64,000 nt of DNA from NCBI RefSeq assembly GCF_000620865.1, contig NZ_KK211190.1, positions 571,971-635,970 of the forward strand, given 5' to 3'. The notes beneath the pieces were generated by a model. The model was not told the DNA's origin and did not search any database. It saw only the letters and a program-made list of their open reading frames with translations. Shown here one piece after another: positions 9,243 through 17,480 of the stretch; position 1 is the stretch's first letter, and every line of letters starts with the position of its first letter. This DNA comes from Exiguobacterium sibiricum 7-3 (GTDB taxonomy: Bacteria > Bacillota > Bacilli > Exiguobacteriales > Exiguobacteriaceae). Both the position numbers and the translations under genes were made by a program.

Positions 9243-9674
9243 TTAACGCTGTGGCGCAGGACGTGGTGACCGGCGTCCTTTTTGTCGTGTCCGTCCAATC
9301 AAGAAACCGATGAGGGCATTGGCGATGACAAGCACCCAGCCGACATAACCGAAGTTTAAAGTCAGACTACCAAGCATGGCCTGCCATTTTAAAATCATCA
9401 TGAAGTCTCCGCGAATCAGGAAACGAGCGACACAAACGAGTAACACCGTCGTTCCGCCGATAAAAACGCCGATCCAACTACCGTATAAACGAGAGGACTG
9501 GACGCGTACAGCGACGAAAGACCAATAAAATAAACTGACGATGAATGTCACTCCGCCGTAAGCGAGGACCAGCTTCCATGTCTCACTTGCTTGTGGAAAT
9601 TTCGTGAACATGACAAGGGACGAGACGATGGCGGCAGCTGTGAATAAAATCGCTGCCCAAAAACGAGACCGCAT
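9243..9674 (-). CDS. Four-helix membrane protein of unknown function
   Basis: A 143-residue integral membrane protein beginning MRSRFWAAILFTAAAIV, with about four hydrophobic helices (residues 5-25, 37-57, 70-92, 112-132) and a basic Arg/Pro-rich tail. The ATG at 9674 is placed 9 bases after GGAGG; an upstream TTG would put the ribosome site inside the gene. I do not recognise a family. Neighbours give no functional hint. Confidence 0.6.
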   Translation of the reverse strand: MRSRFWAAILFTAAAIVSSLVMFTKFPQASETWKLVLAYGGVTFIVSLFYWSFVAVRVQSSRLYGSWIGVFIGGTTVLLVCVARFLIRGDFMMILKWQAMLGSLTLNFGYVGWVLVIANALIGFLIGRTRQKGRRSPRPAPQR

Positions 9675-9740
9675 AACGTAATTCCTCCTCAAGGCTTTTT
9701 CTCACCTAACGATAGCGGAAACGGTTCGTCTTGTAAACTA

Positions 9741-10943
9741 CTACTGGCGTCCACCTAAAATACGACGCAGTTGCTTCAACGGATTTGATCCATAAAAGAG
9801 GACACCCCCGCGATAGAATCGTGTTCCGACAAACAGAGCGAGTGCGATACTGATCCCCATCAGGATGAGGGATAAAGCAACTTGCCAGACCGGGACTTCC
9901 GTCAGCATGACGCGCAAGAACATCAACATCGGGGTAAAGAACGGCACGAATGACAGGATGACGACTGCCTGGTTCGTGGGAGCATTCAAACTGAAAATCG
10001 ATACCGTGAAAGCGGCGACAATCAACATGATGACCGGCAAGGTGACCTGTTGGGCATCTTCAACCCGACTGACGAGCGAACCGAGTGCAGCGAGGAGCGT
10101 CGCATACAGCAGATAACCGAGTAAGAAAAAGACGAACAGATAAACAATCGTCTTGACGCTCAGCGAATCAAGCGACAGCTGATCAAACAGACTGCTGCTT
10201 TGGGCACTGTAATAGCCGACTCCGACGAGTAACGACAATTGAATCAGGCTGACGGTGGCAATCGATGTGATTTTCGCCAACATATGCTGAATCGGACTGG
10301 CAGCAGAAATCAACAATTCCATGACACGTGATGATTTTTCATTGGCGATTTCCGTCACGATCATGCCGCCGTAGATGGCAATCGTAAAGTACATCAGGAA
10401 CAGCAACACATAGACGAGAGCAGACGCAGCGAATAATTCGTCCTCGCTTTTACCGCCGGTCGATGTCAATTCCTGTTTAACGTCGATCGGAGCGGCAAGC
10501 GAAGCAAGTAATGCCGGATCGACATCGGCTTTAGTGATGATCGTCTGGTCGCGGACTTGTTTTAAAGCAGTAGACAATTGTGTCTGCAACTCCTGTTCTG
10601 GACTAGCACTGATTAACGTCACCCGGTACGGATCATCAGACAATAAGGCGACTGCGTCATACGTTCCTTTGTCAACGACTTGTCGTGCCTGTTTCAGGGA
10701 ATAGTCTTTTTCGGTGATCTTTGTTTTGATGCCGACCTCTTTTAAGACAGGAATGATTGGAGCCTCGAGGGAGCTGACGACTGCGATTTTCGGATCGTCT
10801 CCTGAGAACCAGTCGATGATCCGCTCGATGTTGCTGAATCCGACGAGGAACACAATCATCAGGACGGTCGAGATGAGAAAACTTTTCGCCCGTAATTTTT
10901 GAAACAGACTAAAACGATACAATGTCAGGAATTTACGGTTCAT
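9741..10943 (-). CDS. ABC transporter permease (NatB-like)
   Basis: A 400-residue ABC-2 type permease. It starts MNRKFLTLYRFSLFQ at 10943 with GGAGGTTGG upstream; the start overlaps the ATPase gene by 11 bases. One N-terminal membrane helix (ISTVLMIVFLVGF) is followed by an extracytoplasmic domain of about 150 residues and five or six helices, including the conserved cytosolic-loop motif TEIANEKSSRVMELLIS that contacts the ATPase. This is the layout of NatB, a sodium or drug/bacteriocin efflux component. Substrate unproven. Confidence 0.8.
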   Translation of the reverse strand: MNRKFLTLYRFSLFQKLRAKSFLISTVLMIVFLVGFSNIERIIDWFSGDDPKIAVVSSLEAPIIPVLKEVGIKTKITEKDYSLKQARQVVDKGTYDAVALLSDDPYRVTLISASPEQELQTQLSTALKQVRDQTIITKADVDPALLASLAAPIDVKQELTSTGGKSEDELFAASALVYVLLFLMYFTIAIYGGMIVTEIANEKSSRVMELLISAASPIQHMLAKITSIATVSLIQLSLLVGVGYYSAQSSSLFDQLSLDSLSVKTIVYLFVFFLLGYLLYATLLAALGSLVSRVEDAQQVTLPVIMLIVAAFTVSIFSLNAPTNQAVVILSFVPFFTPMLMFLRVMLTEVPVWQVALSLILMGISIALALFVGTRFYRGGVLFYGSNPLKQLRRILGGRQ

Positions 10944-11826
10944 AACGTTTTCCAACCTCCTCGATGAAGATGTCTTGCAGGGATAATTGATCCCAAACGA
11001 ATCGTTCGACATGGAATCCTTTTGTAATCAAATGACGGAGCAGGGAGTCGGCAGCTTCTTTTGATTCGACTTGTAAACTGTGACCGGTTCCGTCCGATTC
11101 GACTTGAAGGATGCCCGGCAACGCATCCCAAAGCAGGGCAGGCGCATCCGTCGTCAACAAAACACGTGTCTTGCCGTATCCTGCCTTGATCTCCGGAAGA
11201 TAACCGGCGACGACCGGTTTCCCGTGATCGAGAATGGCGACGTGTTCGCACAGTTCTTCGACATGATCCATCCGGTGGCTTGAGAAGACGATGGTCGTGC
11301 CTTCTGCCGTCAGTTTCCGAACCGCTTTTTTCAGTTGTTCGACATTGACGGGATCGAGTCCGCTGAATGGTTCATCTAAAATCAGCAAGTCAGGTTTATG
11401 TAGGACGGCAGAAATCAACTGGATCTTCTGTTGATTTCCTTTCGATAATTGTTCGACGCGCATCTTTTCATACTGTGGGATTTGGAAGTAGTTGAGCCAT
11501 TCGAGTAAAGAGTGTTTGGCATCTTTTCGTTTCATATCACGTAGTTCGGCTAAAAAAATCAATTGTTCATCGACACGGATTTTCGGGTATAATCCGCGTT
11601 CTTCGGGAAGATAACCGATTTTAGATAAAGGAATCGGTTGTCCTTTCCAGGTGATGGATCCTTCCGTCGGTTGTAATAAACCGAGTAACATCCGGAACGT
11701 CGTTGTTTTTCCGGCACCGTTTGCTCCGAGTAATCCGAAAATCTGTCCTTCCGGTACTTCGAATGATAAATCATCGACGGCTGTGAACGCACCAAATCGT
11801 TTGGTGATGGCTTTAATTTCAAGCAT
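10933..11826 (-). CDS. ABC transporter ATP-binding protein (NatA-like)
   Basis: A 297-residue ATPase with Walker A GANGAGKTTT near residue 39, signature LSKGNQQK and Walker B LLILDEPFSGLDP, plus the NatA/DrrA-type C-terminal domain at about residues 220-297 (KGFHVERFVWDQLSLQDIF). It starts MLEIKAITKRFGAF. It forms a two-gene exporter operon with the permease at 9741 through an 11-base overlap. NatAB of Bacillus extrudes sodium; related exporters move other ions or peptides. Confidence 0.85.
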   Translation of the reverse strand: MLEIKAITKRFGAFTAVDDLSFEVPEGQIFGLLGANGAGKTTTFRMLLGLLQPTEGSITWKGQPIPLSKIGYLPEERGLYPKIRVDEQLIFLAELRDMKRKDAKHSLLEWLNYFQIPQYEKMRVEQLSKGNQQKIQLISAVLHKPDLLILDEPFSGLDPVNVEQLKKAVRKLTAEGTTIVFSSHRMDHVEELCEHVAILDHGKPVVAGYLPEIKAGYGKTRVLLTTDAPALLWDALPGILQVESDGTGHSLQVESKEAADSLLRHLITKGFHVERFVWDQLSLQDIFIEEVGKRYEP

Positions 11827-11932
11827 GGAATCAGTCCTCCTTCATTCAAATGAAATACATAATCAAGTTCAAGTGTCTATTGTCTTTACGAGAAAATGGG
11901 AAAAAGGTTCCAAAACGATGACTCAAGCATAA

Positions 11933-11961
11933 TTGTTTACTTTTAGTAAATTAGTTACTAT
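11933..11961 (+). promoter_or_regulatory. Promoter and palindromic operator of the mhqO-mhqD-like operon
   Basis: A -35 TTGTTT (11933-11938), 17-base spacer and -10 TACTAT (11956-11961) form a sigma-A promoter. A perfect palindrome TTTACTTTTAGTAAA (11936-11950) lies across the -35 and spacer, where a bound MarR- or DUF24-family repressor would block polymerase. In Bacillus such quinone genes are held off by MhqR/YodB-type repressors; which one acts here is inference. Confidence 0.65.
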
Positions 11962-12003
11962 TATTGTGTTAAAGGAAATGAAGAGAAGGGGGCGTGAACG
12001 CAT

Positions 12004-12942
12004 ATGAAAACAAAAGGCATTCATCATATTACGGCAATGGTCGGTAATCCACAGGAAAATCTCGATTTTTACGGCACGACGCTCGGATTACGATTCGTCA
12101 AGAAAACGGTCAACTTTGATGATCCGGGAACTTATCACTTTTATTTTGGCAATGAATCGGGTGCACCCGGAACGATCATCACCTTCTTCCCGTTTGAAGG
12201 CATTCAGCAAGGGCAAGTCGGGGCGGGGCAAGTCGGTACGACGGCATATGCCATTCCGACAGGTAGTTATGACTTTTGGAAAAATCGTTTAACTGAAAAA
12301 CAGGTGACTTTCGAAGAAGCAGAACGCTTCGGAGAAAAACAACTCGCCTTCCAAGATCCGCACGGATTACAGATTGAACTGGTCGAACGAAGCAAAGGAG
12401 CAAACAGCCGCTTCGAAATCGACGGGATATCAACGGACGTCGCCATCAAAGGATTTGCCGGTGCGACCTTGTTGTCGCACGATCCGGCAGATACGGCACG
12501 TCTCTTGACGGAAGCGTTCGGATTAACGATTGCGAAACGTTCCGAGACGATGGATCGTTATGAAGCGGAAGGCGACTTCGGCAATACCATCGATATTTTG
12601 CATACGAACGTATCGGCTGGCCGTCCGGGTGCCGGGACAGTCCATCATATTGCATGGCGGGCCGACGATCAGGCACAACAACTGGACTGGATGAAACAAA
12701 TCAATACATTCGGATTGATGACGACGGAAGTGAAGGACCGGAATTACTTTACATCGATCTACTTCCATGACCGGGGACGGATTCTGCATGAAATTGCGAC
12801 TGACAATCCGGGATTTACGGTCGATGAAGCGTTCGAGGTACTTGGAGAAGACTTAAAATTACCGGAACAATTTGAAGCACACCGGGCGACAATCGAAGGA
12901 CATGTCGCACCCATCACACTACCAAAGGGGAGACTCATATGA
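12004..12942 (+). CDS. mhqO: Ring-cleaving dioxygenase of the glyoxalase/VOC superfamily (MhqO-like)
   Basis: A 312-residue protein with two tandem VOC domains. The first starts KGIHHITAMVGNPQ (metal His near residue 8) and runs to about 140; the second, at about 155-290, includes GTVHHIAWR and ends in RILHEIATD. These histidines and the Glu are in the positions of the metal ligands of extradiol dioxygenase-like proteins. MhqO-type proteins open or detoxify hydroquinones and catechols. The next gene starts before its stop (4-base overlap), forming the mhqO-mhqD-like pair known in B. subtilis. Confidence 0.85.
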   Translation: MKTKGIHHITAMVGNPQENLDFYGTTLGLRFVKKTVNFDDPGTYHFYFGNESGAPGTIITFFPFEGIQQGQVGAGQVGTTAYAIPTGSYDFWKNRLTEKQVTFEEAERFGEKQLAFQDPHGLQIELVERSKGANSRFEIDGISTDVAIKGFAGATLLSHDPADTARLLTEAFGLTIAKRSETMDRYEAEGDFGNTIDILHTNVSAGRPGAGTVHHIAWRADDQAQQLDWMKQINTFGLMTTEVKDRNYFTSIYFHDRGRILHEIATDNPGFTVDEAFEVLGEDLKLPEQFEAHRATIEGHVAPITLPKGRLI

Positions 12943-13538
12943 TTCATTTATTTGAACCGGCTAAACGACCAGGCGCACCTATCTTTCTTTTATTACACGG
13001 AACAGGCGGGACCGAACAGGATTTAGTCGGACTCGTCCGACTCCTCGATCCGGAGGCCGGTTATCTGTCGGTCCGGGGTGAGGTGACGGAAAACGGGATG
13101 CCCCGATTCTTCAAACGATTGGCGGAAGGGGTCTTTGATGAAGCAGATCTTGCCCTTCGGACAGCCCGTTTGATTGAGTTCGTGAAAGAGATGAGCCGGA
13201 CAAATGACTTTTCCCTTCAAGACGTCATCCCGGTCGGTTATTCGAACGGTGCGAACATCGCGGCGAACATGATGTTCGAAGAACGGTTGTTTGAACAGGC
13301 GATCTTGCTTCATCCGATGGTACCGCGTCGCGGCGTGACGTTACCAGATTCGTCGCAGATGCGAATCTTTATCGGGGCTGGAACCAATGATCCGATTTGC
13401 CCGGCTTCGGAAACGGAAGACTTAAAAGAGATTTTCGAACAGGCGGGGGCTACGGTCGATGTGACCTGGTCGAACCACGGTCATCAGCTCGTCATGCCGA
13501 CCATCGAAGCAGCAGCAAGCTGGATCGCTCAAAAATAA
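12939..13538 (+). CDS. mhqD: Alpha/beta hydrolase, carboxylesterase-like (MhqD-like)
   Basis: A 199-residue cytosolic hydrolase. The nucleophile elbow is GYSNGAN near residue 105, the acid is in GTNDPICP near residue 150, and the catalytic His is in NHGHQL near residue 182. The oxyanion region is LLHGTGGTEQDL. Length and motifs match MhqD/YodD, which acts together with the MhqO dioxygenase against quinone electrophiles. Translation is coupled through ATGA overlap with the upstream gene. Confidence 0.85.
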   Translation: MIHLFEPAKRPGAPIFLLLHGTGGTEQDLVGLVRLLDPEAGYLSVRGEVTENGMPRFFKRLAEGVFDEADLALRTARLIEFVKEMSRTNDFSLQDVIPVGYSNGANIAANMMFEERLFEQAILLHPMVPRRGVTLPDSSQMRIFIGAGTNDPICPASETEDLKEIFEQAGATVDVTWSNHGHQLVMPTIEAAASWIAQK

Positions 13539-13544
13539 CAACAC

Positions 13545-13594
13545 AAAAAAAGCATGGGATTCAGGAATCTGTCCTGGCATTCCATGCTTTTTTT
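13545..13594. terminator. Bidirectional terminator between convergent genes
   Basis: AAAAAAAGCATGG and CCATGCTTTTTTT arms enclose an inner ATTCAGGA/TCCTGG pairing, so it can serve both mhqD and the reverse-strand gene. Confidence 0.75.
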
Positions 13595-13598
13595 GTGT

Positions 13599-14072
13599 TC
13601 AAGCAGGATGGTCGCTCTTAGGACGGGAATAGACGATGAGGATACCACGTTCGACAAGCTCGTTTGCAAGTGTCTCGATGGCTTCTGGTGATGCTTTCGT
13701 TTGGGTGATGTGTCGATAGAGATGACGGAGTTCGCGGCGCATCGGTTTACGGATTAACCACATGCTGTCGATGATGAGGCACCAGGTCACGACCGTTTCA
13801 TGACCGATGTAAAATTGAGTTTGACGATTGAGATACCGGATCCACCATTCATCCCGGGCCATTTTCAGGACAACACCGGTTACCAGGAGAACAGCTAACA
13901 TAAGCGGTACGCTTTCGTAGATGGGAAGGTTTGCTAGTCGGTCTCGAAGTCCAGTTACGAAACTGAGCATCATCCATCCAATGAGACCGATGACGAACCA
14001 ATAACTAAAGTTGACTATACTTCGTTGTTGTTGCTTGATCTGAAGTCGGGGTTTCAGGATTGGGGTTGACAT
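13599..14072 (-). CDS. Two-helix membrane protein of unknown function
   Basis: A 157-residue protein starting MSTPILKPRLQIKQQQ at 14072, behind AAGGAGGTGATTCTG. Two hydrophobic helices at about residues 22-42 and 55-75 are followed by a cytosolic, basic C-terminal part with segments such as RRELRHLYRHITQ. An upstream in-frame GTG lies within the ribosome site and is unlikely. Not recognised. Confidence 0.6.
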   Translation of the reverse strand: MSTPILKPRLQIKQQQRSIVNFSYWFVIGLIGWMMLSFVTGLRDRLANLPIYESVPLMLAVLLVTGVVLKMARDEWWIRYLNRQTQFYIGHETVVTWCLIIDSMWLIRKPMRRELRHLYRHITQTKASPEAIETLANELVERGILIVYSRPKSDHPA

Positions 14073-14247
14073 CAGAATCACCTCCTTGTTAAATAATCGA
14101 ATTTTCTGACAATTTATAGTTGTCCTTCTACTATAGTTACTTTTTCCCGAAACGTCTAGTCGTTAGACATAGAAAATGTGTTTCTTTCTTGACGAATTTC
14201 GTGTACGCTAAAAAAAGAAAGTGAACGGTTACATACAAGGGGGAGAA

Positions 14248-14352
14248 ATGATGGATCAAGTCGTATGGATTGCAGTCGGTATCGTCGCAATCGCTGTATT
14301 TTCAGCATCGAGCGTCGCCGCGTATATGGGTGTTAAAAACCAGGAAGACTGA
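14248..14352 (+). CDS. Small single-pass membrane protein, 34 residues
   Basis: A short frame starts at 14248 (ATGATG) right after AAGGGGGAGAA, an excellent ribosome site. The product MMDQVVWIAVGIVAIAVFSA... is one hydrophobic helix followed by VKNQED and a stop. It has its own upstream gap and its own terminator, so it looks like a real small gene, of a kind often missed. The function is unknown; such proteins often modulate larger membrane proteins. Confidence 0.6.
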   Translation: MMDQVVWIAVGIVAIAVFSASSVAAYMGVKNQED

Positions 14353-14383
14353 TAACACGGTGCCTGTCACCGCGTAGATGAAC

Positions 14384-14429
14384 GTCGAAAAAGGAGATTC
14401 CGTAAAAATCGGAATCTCCTTTTTTCGAC
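14384..14429. terminator. Bidirectional terminator
   Basis: GTCGAAAAAGGAGATTCCG pairs with CGGAATCTCCTTTTTTCGAC; it separates the small membrane gene from the SGNH hydrolase gene on the other strand. A smaller hairpin CGGTG...CACCG lies just upstream at about 14358-14372. Confidence 0.8.
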
Positions 14430-14435
14430 TGCCTT

Positions 14436-15176
14436 TTATTTGTTTTCCGTAATCTGAATCCGTTCCGCAAACGGTTTTAAAGCGTCGCTCCATCGCAGGT
14501 AGCCGCCACCGACCAAATGAAGACCGTCGTACGTCATCCGGTTTTGAAGATAACCTTGCTGATTCGTCAACTCCGGTCGTAAATCAACAAAGGGAATATC
14601 GGCAGATTCTGCAAGCTGTTCAAGATTTCGGTTCAAGGCTTCGACGTCACGATTGACGCGAACCGAATCGGAATATTTTGGTGCGACGGGTAACGTTGAC
14701 TGAATGACGACATCAATGTTATTTTTTCGCAGTGTCGTCACGATCGTCGTCATGTTTTCCGTAATCGTCGGAATCGGGGTGAAGTGACGGATGTCATTGA
14801 TGCCACCCATCAAGAAAACACGTTTGGGTTGCATCTCGACAATCAGGTCAAGCCGCGTCAAAAATCCTTCCGTCGTATCACCGGGAATCCCGAAATTGAC
14901 AATCGTCGGATCATTGAGCAGGATCCGCCAATCACCAAAATTCGTCATCGAGTCACCGAGCATGACAGAATTCGGTGATTTTGGGTATTGATAAGTATGA
15001 AAGAGACTATTCAAACGGACGTAGTTCGGATTTTTCGTATATTGGAATGTCGTGATGGGTTGTGTGTTCGTCGCAGGAAAGGCCTGCTCGAATAGCTCGA
15101 TCGGTTTGCGTCCGAGCAATAAGGCGAGGAGGACGACGTTTGCGACGACCGAGAGAATGACTAGTGCTTTTTTCAT
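14436..15176 (-). CDS. Membrane-anchored SGNH/GDSL-family hydrolase or O-acetyltransferase
   Basis: A 246-residue protein with an N-terminal membrane anchor (MKKALVILSVVANVVLLALL) and an outward-facing SGNH domain. Block I is VMLGDSMTNF (nucleophile Ser), block III is GGINDIRHF (Asn), and block V is YDGLHLVGGGY (Asp and His), so all catalytic residues are present. Such domains remove or transfer acetyl groups on cell-wall polymers or lipids. It is divergent from the membrane acyltransferase at 15220 with only 43 bases between, which suggests a split version of OatA/PatB-like O-acetylation (inference). Confidence 0.78.
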   Translation of the reverse strand: MKKALVILSVVANVVLLALLLGRKPIELFEQAFPATNTQPITTFQYTKNPNYVRLNSLFHTYQYPKSPNSVMLGDSMTNFGDWRILLNDPTIVNFGIPGDTTEGFLTRLDLIVEMQPKRVFLMGGINDIRHFTPIPTITENMTTIVTTLRKNNIDVVIQSTLPVAPKYSDSVRVNRDVEALNRNLEQLAESADIPFVDLRPELTNQQGYLQNRMTYDGLHLVGGGYLRWSDALKPFAERIQITENK

Positions 15177-15219
15177 AAAACAATCGTTCCTTTCGAGGGA
15201 GTATAAGGGGTAGTGTAAC

Positions 15220-16287
15220 ATGAATCGAAATCCGTGGTTTGATAATATCAAAGGATTCCTTGTCATTTTCGTAGTGATTGGCCATATGCTGACGGATTTA
15301 CGGTTTGATTACGATGGAAAATTACTCGAAACGGTGTACTTGATCATTTATTCGTTTCACATGCCATTATTTATTATTTTAAGCGGCTACTTTTTCCGTG
15401 AAAACAAGTACTTGCGTGTTATTCAACTGTTTGCCGTCTATTGTGTCTGGCAAATTTTGATTGGTTCATGGGCAACGTTTGGAGAAGGATTGCCGTTGTT
15501 GTCCGGACAAAATCTCGGAACACATCTGCTACGTCCCTACTGGGCACTCTGGTATTTATTCGTCATGGTCGTCTGGTATATCGTCACACCGTATGTCGTC
15601 CATTTACGCGGTTATGTCTGGTTCGGACTCGCCTTTGCTTTATTGTACGGCTTTGAACTCGAAAACACAGGCTTTTTGGCCTTACGTAAATTGATCATGT
15701 TCTATCCATACTTCCTGCTCGGGAATTACTTGTCGGAACATGAGTTCATCCGGATTTTCGAGATGCCGAAAAACTTCAAACGGAGAATGAATGTCCGGTT
15801 AATTGGCGGACTGGCATTCGCAAGTGTCATCGGTTTCCTTCTTTATGAAGCATGGCGCGATACGCCGCAAGAAATCGTCGCTTTAGCGAATGCATTCAAA
15901 CACCGCTTCCCGTATGTCGAACAGTATGACAGTGATGCTTGGATTGGAGTGTTGAAGCACAGTGTCATCTACTTCCTGTCGATTACAGCATCACTTGGAT
16001 TCATGATGCTCGTTCCGATGCGTCGTCTGCCGCTCGTGACACGGGCGGGTGAGCTCAGCTTGTATGTCTACCTGCTGCATGTCTTCTTCGTCATGGCATG
16101 GCGGCAATACGTGACAACAGCCTTCGTGCCGCAAACCTGGCTCGCCTTGCTCATCGTCATCGGTGTTGCCTTGCTGATTGTCGGCGTGATTATCCATCCG
16201 TTCGTCGTCCGTCTGATGCGTCCGCTGATTGAAATCGATATCCGTCCAATCGTCGAAGAACGACAAGACCTTTCAAAAAAAGGTTAA
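15220..16287 (+). CDS. Acyltransferase-3 family membrane protein
   Basis: A 355-residue protein with about ten membrane helices. It begins MNRNPWFDNIKGFLVIFVVIG, the usual opening of acyltransferase-3 proteins (OafA/OatA/YrhL), with the conserved His in GHMLTD near residue 22 and the FHMPLFIILSGYFF segment near 45-60. These proteins carry acetyl groups across the membrane for O-acetylation of surface sugars. It lacks a fused SGNH domain, but a separate SGNH protein is encoded divergently 43 bases away. Confidence 0.8.
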   Translation: MNRNPWFDNIKGFLVIFVVIGHMLTDLRFDYDGKLLETVYLIIYSFHMPLFIILSGYFFRENKYLRVIQLFAVYCVWQILIGSWATFGEGLPLLSGQNLGTHLLRPYWALWYLFVMVVWYIVTPYVVHLRGYVWFGLAFALLYGFELENTGFLALRKLIMFYPYFLLGNYLSEHEFIRIFEMPKNFKRRMNVRLIGGLAFASVIGFLLYEAWRDTPQEIVALANAFKHRFPYVEQYDSDAWIGVLKHSVIYFLSITASLGFMMLVPMRRLPLVTRAGELSLYVYLLHVFFVMAWRQYVTTAFVPQTWLALLIVIGVALLIVGVIIHPFVVRLMRPLIEIDIRPIVEERQDLSKKG

Positions 16288-16299
16288 ATGCTATACAAT
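16271..16299 (+). promoter_or_regulatory. Sigma-A-like promoter before the Gls24 gene
   Basis: TTTCAA (16271-16276), 17-base spacer, TACAAT (16294-16299). It overlaps the 3' end of the acyltransferase gene. Confidence 0.5.
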
Positions 16300-16338
16300 T
16301 TAAGGTAGAGCGATTAATAGATGAAGGGCGTGGAAAGT

Positions 16339-16671
16339 ATGTCATATAACTTAAACAATGCGGATGGTGTCGTAAACGTTTCCCAACAAGTCATTGAAGT
16401 GATTGCCGGGGTAGCAGTTCAAGAAACCGAAGGGATTGCCTTTACACAAGACGATTCGAAGTTACAGGAAAAACAGATGGTCAAACTCGTGAAGGTCGAG
16501 GATGTTGACGGTGCGATTACGGTCAGTCTTTCGGTTCATATCAAATACGGGATGTCGATCATCAAGACGGCAGGAAAAGTACAGGAACGGATTGCGCAAG
16601 ATATGGAGAACATGTTGGCATTCCAACCGAAAGCCATTAACGTGCGTGTAATCGGTTTATTAAAAGGATAA
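16339..16671 (+). CDS. Asp23/Gls24-family envelope stress protein
   Basis: A 110-residue cytosolic protein of the Asp23/Gls24 family (pattern VVNVSQQVIEVIAGVAVQETEGI ... VSLSVHIKYGMSI ... INVRVIGL). These proteins associate with the membrane and are linked to cell-wall stress. The ATG at 16339 (MSYNLNNADG) is preferred to the one at 16321, which lacks a ribosome site; GAAGGGCGTGG lies before it. Followed by a strong bidirectional terminator. Confidence 0.85.
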   Translation: MSYNLNNADGVVNVSQQVIEVIAGVAVQETEGIAFTQDDSKLQEKQMVKLVKVEDVDGAITVSLSVHIKYGMSIIKTAGKVQERIAQDMENMLAFQPKAINVRVIGLLKG

Positions 16672-16677
16672 TCAAAA

Positions 16678-16714
16678 ATGGACTTCTCGTCATTGACGAG
16701 AAGTCCATTTTTTT
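16678..16714. terminator. Bidirectional terminator
   Basis: ATGGACTTCTCGTCA pairs with ACGAGAAGTCCAT around a short loop, then seven T residues; serves the Gls24 gene and the slaP-like gene on the reverse strand. Confidence 0.85.
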
Positions 16715-16721
16715 GAGGAAA

Positions 16722-17480
16722 TCATTCCGGCAGGTACCGTAAAGACAATGAATCACTCGGATGTGCTGTGTATTCAAAGCGCAGACGGATTGCTTGTTCA
16801 CTTTGCGGCGACACGGTCACCGAGGCATGCCGGGTTGCGGCGACCGCTTGACCACCAAGCAGCAACTCAAACGAGAGGAAGTCGAGTTCAAGAGACTGTC
16901 CACTCGGATTGCGAACGAGAACGATTGCCTCGACGCTCTGTTCCTGCTTGAAAATCGAGACCGGCAACAGTGACCAACCATCTGTCGGCGGGGCAGGGTG
17001 AGAGAAAGCGATTTGTCGAATCAAGCGCTGTTCCGGAGCAGTGAACGAATCATCAATCACGAGATCCGTTAACTGTTCATTCGAGAAGACGAGCTCGAGC
17101 GGAGCATCCAATGTCGACAAATCGACGAACTGCTCTTCATCTGAAAACTCGAGCCAAAGCGGTAAGGTCGCTGTCGGAAGAAGGACCGGTACTTCCTCGA
17201 TCGTAAACGTCTTCCTGGCGACGAGCTGATCACCTGACAGAACGAGGACGACAAGATCATTAAGCTGAAAAGAACGCGCGAGTGTATTTTGGAACAAAGC
17301 GATCAAATGCAACGGTTCGGTTTGTAATACTTGAAAAAGATGGATGGCTAACTGATCCTGTCCAAGTTTAGGTAACTGATTAAGTGCGTATCGAAAGACG
17401 TACTCGTCTTCTTTGACGATCGGCATATCCTCGGTAAAATAAAGCGCGGGTTGAATGTCAGAATCAATCGACGGTTGCAT
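16722..17480 (-). CDS. slaP: Accessory Sec system S-layer assembly protein (SlaP-like)
   Basis: A 252-residue acidic protein with no signal peptide. It holds two related beta-rich segments, about residues 40-115 (LQTEPLHLIALFQN ... LPLWLEF) and about 170-250 (SLLPVSIFKQ ... IRLRFEY), as in the duplicated SLAP domain of S-layer assembly proteins. The ATG at 17480 lies inside the last codons of secA2 (17-base overlap), so the two are translationally coupled. In B. anthracis SlaP and SecA2 together move S-layer proteins across the membrane. The family call comes from the repeat pattern plus this linkage. Confidence 0.72.
   Translation of the reverse strand: MQPSIDSDIQPALYFTEDMPIVKEDEYVFRYALNQLPKLGQDQLAIHLFQVLQTEPLHLIALFQNTLARSFQLNDLVVLVLSGDQLVARKTFTIEEVPVLLPTATLPLWLEFSDEEQFVDLSTLDAPLELVFSNEQLTDLVIDDSFTAPEQRLIRQIAFSHPAPPTDGWSLLPVSIFKQEQSVEAIVLVRNPSGQSLELDFLSFELLLGGQAVAATRHASVTVSPQSEQAIRLRFEYTAHPSDSLSLRYLPE

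Noticed and set aside
9195-9246. Tandem ATGGATTAAC duplicated near the stop of the gene at 9243
   Set aside because: Only two short copies; a simple local duplication with no sign of function.
14160-14247. GTTTCT ... CGTGTA as a sigma-B promoter for the 34-residue gene
   Set aside because: The -10 matches only partly; also no good sigma-A pair, so the promoter is left unassigned.
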